From contig JBBDMX010000078.1 of assembly GCA_040878035.1 (NCBI GenBank), forward strand, positions 16,206 through 80,205: a DNA stretch of 64,000 nucleotides, in the 5' to 3' direction. Made by a program: the position numbers and the translations under genes. Below the pieces are notes generated by a model that did not search any database, was not told where the DNA came from, and saw only the letters and a program-made list of their open reading frames with translations. Numbering within the stretch: position 1 is the stretch's first letter; every line of letters begins with the position of its first letter. Positions 59,565 to 64,000 of the stretch are shown in pieces. The stretch is from JBBDMX01 sp040878035. GTDB taxonomy: Bacteria; Planctomycetota; Phycisphaerae; Phycisphaerales; Phycisphaeraceae.

Positions 59565-60704
59565 CTACTTCGCCGCCTCGGTCAACGCGATGAGCGAGTA
59601 GGCCGTGACAATGCTCGGATCGCCTTCCATCCAGCGGTCGGCTTCGTTGACCCACGAGCCATCCTCGCGCTGGAGCGACACCACCTGGTCGATCAGTTCG
59701 TTCTGCCAATCGTGCTTCTTGCCGTCGGCGGTGGTGATGGTCGTCTCGCCCCAGGCGCGCAGAGCGCGGGCCATGGTCATGTAGTAATAATACAGGCCTT
59801 GGAGCTTGTGCTGCTCGGGCATGCCGGGGTTTCGGTCGAGCACGAAGTTGTGCTTGATCCACTTGACGGCGTCCTGCACGCGGACATCATCGCGTTCGAG
59901 TTTGGCGTAGAGGTAGCTCTTGAAACCCGCGTAGGTCATCGAGCCATAGGTCGCCAGGCGATTGGTGCCCGGCTCCATGCCGCCCTTGGACTCAGGCTCG
60001 TCGAACTGCTCTTTCGAAGTGCTGGTGGCGTAAATGAAACCGCCGTCCTGCACGATCTTGTCGCCCAGTTCCTTGTTGGCGCTGGTCCCCTGGCAGCGGG
60101 TGACAAAGACCAGGGCTCGCTTGTATTCCTCGCTGGTGCAGTCGAAGCCCGAGTCGTAGAGGGCCTGGAGCATCATTTGCAGGTTGGACATATCCGGCCG
60201 GCCGTGATCGCCGTAGCCCGCGCCGCCGTACCAGCGGTGATTCTCATCGACGGCCTTGCCTGTGGCGTCCTTCTGGTCGGTCCACTGAAGCTTGAGTAGG
60301 TAATCCTGCGCGTTCTTGATGACCGGCGGCATGTCGGGCTGATTGCTCAAGCGTGACAGCGCCGAGAGGCAGATCGAGGTGTTGTAGTTTTCCAGAAAGC
60401 CAGCGTGGATGCCGCCGTCGTCCTTGACGAAGCCCATCACGAACTTGACCGCCTTCTGCACCGCGGGATCGTCGGCCTTGACGTTGGGCTGATCGAGCAT
60501 GACGCTCAACACCAGGGCGGTGACGCCCGGGCCAATCTTGGGCGTCCAACTCCCGTCCTCGCCCTGCGTGGTCTTGAGATAAGCAATGCCCTTGTCGATG
60601 GCCTGGCGCGCTTTGGCGGCATGAGCGTCATCGATCGCCAGCGCGGGCACGGTGAAAACCGCGGTCAGCAGTGCGACGAGCAACACGCGGAGTGTGCGAG
60701 GCAT
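59565..60704 (-). CDS. Exported terpenoid-cyclase-fold (squalene/prenyltransferase repeat) protein
   Basis: 379 residues from the ATG at 60704. Signal peptide LLVALLTAVFTVPALAIDDA. Repeats of the alpha/alpha toroid: KGIAYLKTTQGEDGSWTPKI near 36, GFVKDDGGIHAGFLENYNTS near 90, VVSLQREDGSWVNEADRWME near 345; the G-x-W type QW-like motifs recur. Similar secreted planctomycete proteins are annotated as prenyltransferase/squalene oxidase repeat proteins. No catalytic DDTA or DCTAE is visible, so it may be non-enzymatic. It lies alone. Confidence 0.85.
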   Translation of the reverse strand: MPRTLRVLLVALLTAVFTVPALAIDDAHAAKARQAIDKGIAYLKTTQGEDGSWTPKIGPGVTALVLSVMLDQPNVKADDPAVQKAVKFVMGFVKDDGGIHAGFLENYNTSICLSALSRLSNQPDMPPVIKNAQDYLLKLQWTDQKDATGKAVDENHRWYGGAGYGDHGRPDMSNLQMMLQALYDSGFDCTSEEYKRALVFVTRCQGTSANKELGDKIVQDGGFIYATSTSKEQFDEPESKGGMEPGTNRLATYGSMTYAGFKSYLYAKLERDDVRVQDAVKWIKHNFVLDRNPGMPEQHKLQGLYYYYMTMARALRAWGETTITTADGKKHDWQNELIDQVVSLQREDGSWVNEADRWMEGDPSIVTAYSLIALTEAAK

Positions 60705-60807
60705 GATCAGGCTCCATTGGGTTGATACGTCAATTATAGAGATGCAGTGTCGGCGCCGTGACGGGTGCAAGGATTGCAGCCTTTCCCTCTGCCTCGGGGA
60801 GAGGGGG

Positions 60808-61416
60808 CTAACCCATATCGCCGACGAGGAAACCGAGCGCGACGGTCAATATCGCGATCGCCAGCATGCCGTAGGCATGGGCGGGATTGACCGGGCGGCG
60901 CGGCCGGCCGAAACCCAGATGGGAACTGGCGCGATGCAGCAGCCAGAGGCCCGGCGGGGCGGTCAGCAAACCAAACGCGATCATGACCCAGGTCGGCGTG
61001 CCCAGCCACGCCATCACGGCCGTGTCGCCGATGTCTTGAAAGTGGCCCAGGCCAATATAGGCGCCGTTGACCAGCAAACAGAACCCGGCGAAGAAGACGA
61101 CCGCATAGCTCATCGACCATCGGCGCCACGAGGCGACGCCCGCCGGTAGCACGGGCAACACGATGCCCACGATCGGCCCCATCCATGCGACGACCAGCGG
61201 CGAGGGATTCGGCATGACATCCGTCTGCGAAAATACGAGCGGATGCCAGATCAGCCGATGGACGCGCCCGCCCGTCGCCAGCGCGCCCAATATGTGACCC
61301 AATTCATGAACGAGCATCATCAGCAGCCAGGAGACGACGAGCAGGCTGGTGATGAGCATGGCTTGGTGCAGGATGCTCATCACGGACGCGCGAGCGGCTG
61401 AGTGTTGATCGTTCAT
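60808..61416 (-). CDS. Membrane metalloprotease-like protein (M50-type)
   Basis: 202 residues from the ATG at 61416. Several membrane helices (about 14-40, 71-95, 100-125, 135-160, 180-200). The first helix carries LMMLVHELGHILGALATGGR, an HELGH zinc site typical of M50 proteases (site-2 type). A second motif (N/D-PG or NPDG) is not clear: SPLVVAWMGPIVG may be its position. It may be a reduced member or a non-peptidase relative. Substrates unknown. Confidence 0.75.
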   Translation of the reverse strand: MNDQHSAARASVMSILHQAMLITSLLVVSWLLMMLVHELGHILGALATGGRVHRLIWHPLVFSQTDVMPNPSPLVVAWMGPIVGIVLPVLPAGVASWRRWSMSYAVVFFAGFCLLVNGAYIGLGHFQDIGDTAVMAWLGTPTWVMIAFGLLTAPPGLWLLHRASSHLGFGRPRRPVNPAHAYGMLAIAILTVALGFLVGDMG

Positions 61417-61467
61417 TGGCACCCGCTTCGTCGCGCGCACCTTGGGTGATTCGGCCTAACGTCCCGC

Positions 61468-62142
61468 TCAATCCGTCGTGCCGTAGAGCCGATCGCCCGC
61501 ATCGCCCAAGCCTGGCAGGATGTACCCGCGCTCATCCAACTCGCGGTCGATGGCGGCCGTATAGATCGGCAAGGTGGGGAACTCGCCGGTGAGTTTGGCG
61601 ACGCCTTCGGGTGAGGCGATGAGGCAGAGGTAGCGGATGTCGGTGCAGCCGCGCGTCTTGAGCAATTGCACTGCCGCCAGGGCGCTGCCGCCGGTCGCCA
61701 GCATGGGGTCCACCAGGATCACCGGCCCCTTGGCGATCGAGAGCGGCAGCTTCTCGTAGTAGCTCACCGGCTGAAGTCGCTTTTCATCGCGGAACATGCC
61801 GATGTGACCGGCATGCGCTTCGGGAATCAGGTCGAGAATGCCCTCGGCCATGCCCAGCCCGGCACGCAGGATCGGCACCACCGTGATGGGCAAGCGCAAC
61901 CGGCAGGCGCGCAACTTCTCCATCGGCGTGTCGATGGCCACCAAGTCAAGCTGCACATCGCGCGTCACTTCATACGCCAAGAGCGCGCCGATCTGCGCCA
62001 GCAATCGCCGAAAGCGATCCGGCCGGGTCTTGCGGTCCCGCGCTTCGGTGAGCATGTGCGCGACAAGTGGATGGTCGATCACATGCACGCGGCCATTGGC
62101 CGTAGCGCCCACTCTGGACTTACCGTCGCTTCGCTTGGCCAT
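61468..62142 (-). CDS. upp: Uracil phosphoribosyltransferase
   Basis: 224 residues. Salvages uracil with PRPP to make UMP. VVPILRAGLGMAEGILDLIP near 90, DEKRLQPVSYYEKLP near 122 and the PRPP-binding VILVDPMLATGGSALAAVQL near 140 are the family signatures; GYILPGLGDAGDRLYGTTD ends the protein as in other UPRTases. Length is normal. It is separated by 26 bases or more from the M50 gene. Confidence 0.97.
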   Translation of the reverse strand: MAKRSDGKSRVGATANGRVHVIDHPLVAHMLTEARDRKTRPDRFRRLLAQIGALLAYEVTRDVQLDLVAIDTPMEKLRACRLRLPITVVPILRAGLGMAEGILDLIPEAHAGHIGMFRDEKRLQPVSYYEKLPLSIAKGPVILVDPMLATGGSALAAVQLLKTRGCTDIRYLCLIASPEGVAKLTGEFPTLPIYTAAIDRELDERGYILPGLGDAGDRLYGTTD

Positions 62143-62440
62143 GGCTGCCCCTCAACCCGTCGTTTCCACCGGCGCACAAAAAAGCCGGGCGATCGTCCAA
62201 TAAATGAAAAATACAATATCAGGTGATTGGGCTCGACGCTCGCTCGGCTGTGTTCCGACGTTCAGATTTTTACACTTGGTGGGACGCCTCCTTTCGTCTC
62301 TCGTTGTTGCGTCACTTCCATTGTCGGCATCGAAGGCGGCCGAGTCAATAGCTTTCGCGCCCCGCGCTTTGGTTTTGTCGGGAAAGCCGCAAGTCCGGGA
62401 TTGGTCTGACGGGTGTGATTGCTTGACTTGACTGGATCAA

Positions 62441-62465
62441 AGCCCCGCGATGTTAATCCGGGGCT
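62441..62465 (-). terminator. Hairpin overlapping the stop of the URO-D family gene
   Basis: AGCCCCG (62441-62447) pairs with CGGGGCT (62459-62465) around the stop codon; on the minus strand it is followed by TTGATCC, so the T-run is weak. It may act as a terminator. The 310-base gap 62143-62452 upstream holds no gene. Confidence 0.4.
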
Positions 62466-63466
62466 CCGGGCTGCGACTTGGCTTCCTCGATAAAGGCCAG
62501 CATATTCTCCAGCGGCACATCGCCTTCGACGGCATGGGCCGGGGAGAACACATACCCGCCGGCGCGGCCCATTTGCAGCAGCCGCCGTGACTCGGCACGC
62601 ACCTCCGCCACTGTGCCGCGCGGCAGCGTCCGCTGCGTGGACAACCCGCCCCAGAACGCCAGCCGCCCCAGGTAAGCGCTGTGCAACGCCGTCGTGTCCA
62701 TCACCTCAGGTTGGAACGGGTTAAAGCAATTCAGGCCGATACCGATCAGGTCGTCAAACAACTCGTCCACGTCGCCGCAGGAGTGGATGACCTGGAACTT
62801 GCCGGCCTGCTTGACTGCGGCGTACATGCGGCAAAGGCGCGGGTAGATGAATTCCTTCCACGCCGGATAACCCATGATCAGCCCATGTTGCTGTCCCCAG
62901 TCGTCGCCGAAGTAGACCGCGTCGATGTCATACTTCACCGCTTGGCGCACCTGGGCGATGTTGTAGTCGGCGATGGCGTCGAGCAACTCGTGGACGAAGT
63001 CGGGCTGCTCGATGAAATCCATCATCAGGGCTTCCATGCCGCGCATGGTCCACGCCCGCTCGTAGAGGGAGAAGCCGATGCTGAACATGCGGAAGCAGTC
63101 GGGATGGGCGGCGATCCTGTCGGGGATCGATTCAAAGAAGCGCGGCTGGGCCGGATCGGGAAAGCGATAGTCTTTGAGCGTCGGCTCGGGCAGCACCGGG
63201 CCCACCACCATGCCGATGTCCTTCTCCACGCTGCGGTCCCACGTCACGCCGAAGGCGTCGCGGACGCGGCCCTCATCGATCGGCTCGAAAAAGCCTATGC
63301 CGCTGCCCAGCCCGACGATGTGACTGCCCGAGGCCGTCAGCAGATCCTGCGTGCCAAAGTGCTGATGCAGCTTCTGTGCCGCTTCCTGGGTGAAACCAAA
63401 CGACCAGGGCGTATACGGCACCGGCTGGCCCCGCAGCGCCGCGATGACGACCTGCCGCCGGCTCAT
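62453..63466 (-). CDS. Uroporphyrinogen decarboxylase-like (URO-D) family protein
   Basis: 337 residues from the ATG at 63466. URO-D fold: TPWSFGFTQEAAQKLHQHFG near 20, AVYFGDDWGQQHGLIMGYPA near 170, FQVIHSCGDVDELFDDLIGI near 205, LNCFNPFQPEVMDTTAL near 225. The HSCGD motif and low similarity to heme-pathway HemE (no PVWxMRQAGR start) suggest a corrinoid-dependent methyltransferase relative (MtaA/CmuA type) or a catabolic decarboxylase. It could link to cobalamin metabolism in this genome but there is no direct evidence. Confidence 0.85.
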   Translation of the reverse strand: MSRRQVVIAALRGQPVPYTPWSFGFTQEAAQKLHQHFGTQDLLTASGSHIVGLGSGIGFFEPIDEGRVRDAFGVTWDRSVEKDIGMVVGPVLPEPTLKDYRFPDPAQPRFFESIPDRIAAHPDCFRMFSIGFSLYERAWTMRGMEALMMDFIEQPDFVHELLDAIADYNIAQVRQAVKYDIDAVYFGDDWGQQHGLIMGYPAWKEFIYPRLCRMYAAVKQAGKFQVIHSCGDVDELFDDLIGIGLNCFNPFQPEVMDTTALHSAYLGRLAFWGGLSTQRTLPRGTVAEVRAESRRLLQMGRAGGYVFSPAHAVEGDVPLENMLAFIEEAKSQPGAPD

Positions 63467-63571
63467 CGCTTGATCGTTGGATGTGGAGGTCAAAAAAGTG
63501 CTGGGCGAAGTGGTCACGGCTTGTACCCCGAGTGCGGCGCCGATGCGGGACCGGCGCCGCGGACAGAAAAA

Positions 63572-63641
<70 letters not shown>

Positions 63642-63717
63642 ACCCCACGAAACAAGCGATTCCAGCGTACCGCGCAGCAACCGGCGCAGCAACGCGCAGC
63701 AACCCGACCCCCTGGCG

Positions 63718-63858
63718 ATGGCCCTGGCCGACGCCCTGGCCGACGCCCTGGCGGCGCTGCCCGAGGCCGACCGGGCGGCGGTAGTGGCCCACGTTGCGGC
63801 CCTGGCGAAGCTATCGCCCGGCAAGCGGGCGGCGATGCTGACGCTGACCCGCGAATGA
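63718..63858 (+). CDS. Remnant of a mobile-element gene (C-terminal part)
   Basis: 46 residues from an ATG at 63718 to a stop at 63858: MALADALADALAALPEADRA, then VVAHVAALAKLSPGKRAAML. The same frame is open further upstream, through a GCGCAGCAACC tandem stretch and the tRNA fragment. This Ala-rich helical end looks like the tail of an element-encoded protein and is not part of a host operon. It may be a short gene in its own right. Confidence 0.4.
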   Translation: MALADALADALAALPEADRAAVVAHVAALAKLSPGKRAAMLTLTRE

Positions 63859-63874
63859 CCCCCGGCCCGAGCGC

Positions 63875-63901
63875 TTGACGGCGCGGCGGGCCGGTTACAA
63901 T
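63875..63901 (+). promoter_or_regulatory. Candidate promoter at the island border, pointing right
   Basis: TTGACG (63875-63880), 15-base spacer, TACAAT (63896-63901). The boxes are good but the spacer is shorter than the usual 17. A possible ATG start follows at 63974. The gene it would drive continues outside the window; an integrase would be expected from position. Confidence 0.4.
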
Positions 63902-64000
63902 CTGAACTGTTGGGCCGGCGACTTGCAATCGCTGGAAAGCCGGGCGCGGGCTGACTCTCCCTGCCTTGAGTCATGCCCGCCCCGGCCCCCCGACTTGCGA

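Noticed and set aside
62204..62431. Short plus-strand open frames between upp and the URO-D gene
   Set aside because: No ribosome site, no signal peptide pattern or domain, and the composition fits non-coding DNA.

Overview
Organism and evidence. This is high-GC bacterial DNA that I read as a planctomycete, probably Phycisphaerae-like; this is inference from gene content, without a database search. The clues are several secreted proteins with PEP-CTERM sorting tails, a dockerin-like secreted protein, a pseudopilin with a terminal H..H/ADGHA region, a degenerate integrase of the type I associate with planctomycetes, and many intergenic simple-unit hairpin repeats. It looks chromosomal: prfA (cut by the left edge), kdgK, pdxA, hisC-hisB, hisG, mobA, arfB, gyrB, trxB, holB, tmk and upp are all present, with two intact tRNA genes (Leu-GAG, Arg-CCU).

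Layout. 1-3860: end of prfA, a hairpin repeat and a large secreted protein. 3838-11131: a minus-strand run of exported proteins: a PEP-CTERM protein, a dockerin/PEP-CTERM protein, three small beta-rich secreted proteins, a large chaperone-like Ig-type protein, a secretin and a small lipoprotein, several of them translationally coupled. A strong terminator-like hairpin lies just after the third small secreted protein. I propose this as a possible fibre or surface-layer export locus. 11477-21725: metabolism (kdgK, pdxA, a Gfo/Idh/MocA oxidoreductase facing a DegT aminotransferase, hisC-hisB) and a lemA pair. 21906-25292: a DNA methyltransferase with a nuclease-like C-terminus, then a DUF6338 membrane protein, a tiny GYTP-repeat proline-rich protein and a membrane-anchored NERD protein, a plausible defence cassette. 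25293-26050: no convincing gene, but a promoter, a CTGACA motif cluster and a hairpin repeat. 26051-33919: mobA-HIT, tRNA-Leu, arfB, tRNA-Arg, a decayed integrase, DinB, hisG and a TPR lipoprotein. 34109-42199: a PIN/RHH toxin-antitoxin operon, gyrB, an unknown gene, hicB-hicA, an exported tyrosine phosphatase and trxB.

42316-46866: a second cluster of exported proteins. A cobalamin riboswitch (about 46346-46600, minus strand) precedes a PEP-CTERM protein, a pseudopilin and a lipoprotein, suggesting a B12-controlled surface operon. 46866-63466: a glycosidase-like exported protein, XRE, GNAT, cardiolipin synthase, holB, an OB-fold protein, a polysaccharide co-polymerase/tyrosine kinase fusion with a kinase-like neighbour, tmk, a metallopeptidase, Nudix, a terpenoid-cyclase-fold repeat protein, an M50-like protease, upp and a URO-D family protein. 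The right edge (from about 63572) holds only the 3' part of a tRNA-Ser(GCU), then a gene remnant and a promoter: the likely border of a genomic island that continues outside the window.

Repeats. At least three dispersed families occur: long hairpins built of short near-identical words (706-951, 12641-12722, 25881-26041, 47862-48036, 56523-56690), a palindrome around AGCCGCAAGCGGCT that is sometimes paired in inverted orientation (16988-17070, 57366-57446 and single copies), and a GCCCACCCGC/GCGGGTGGG palindrome, one copy of which sits in frame inside hisC.
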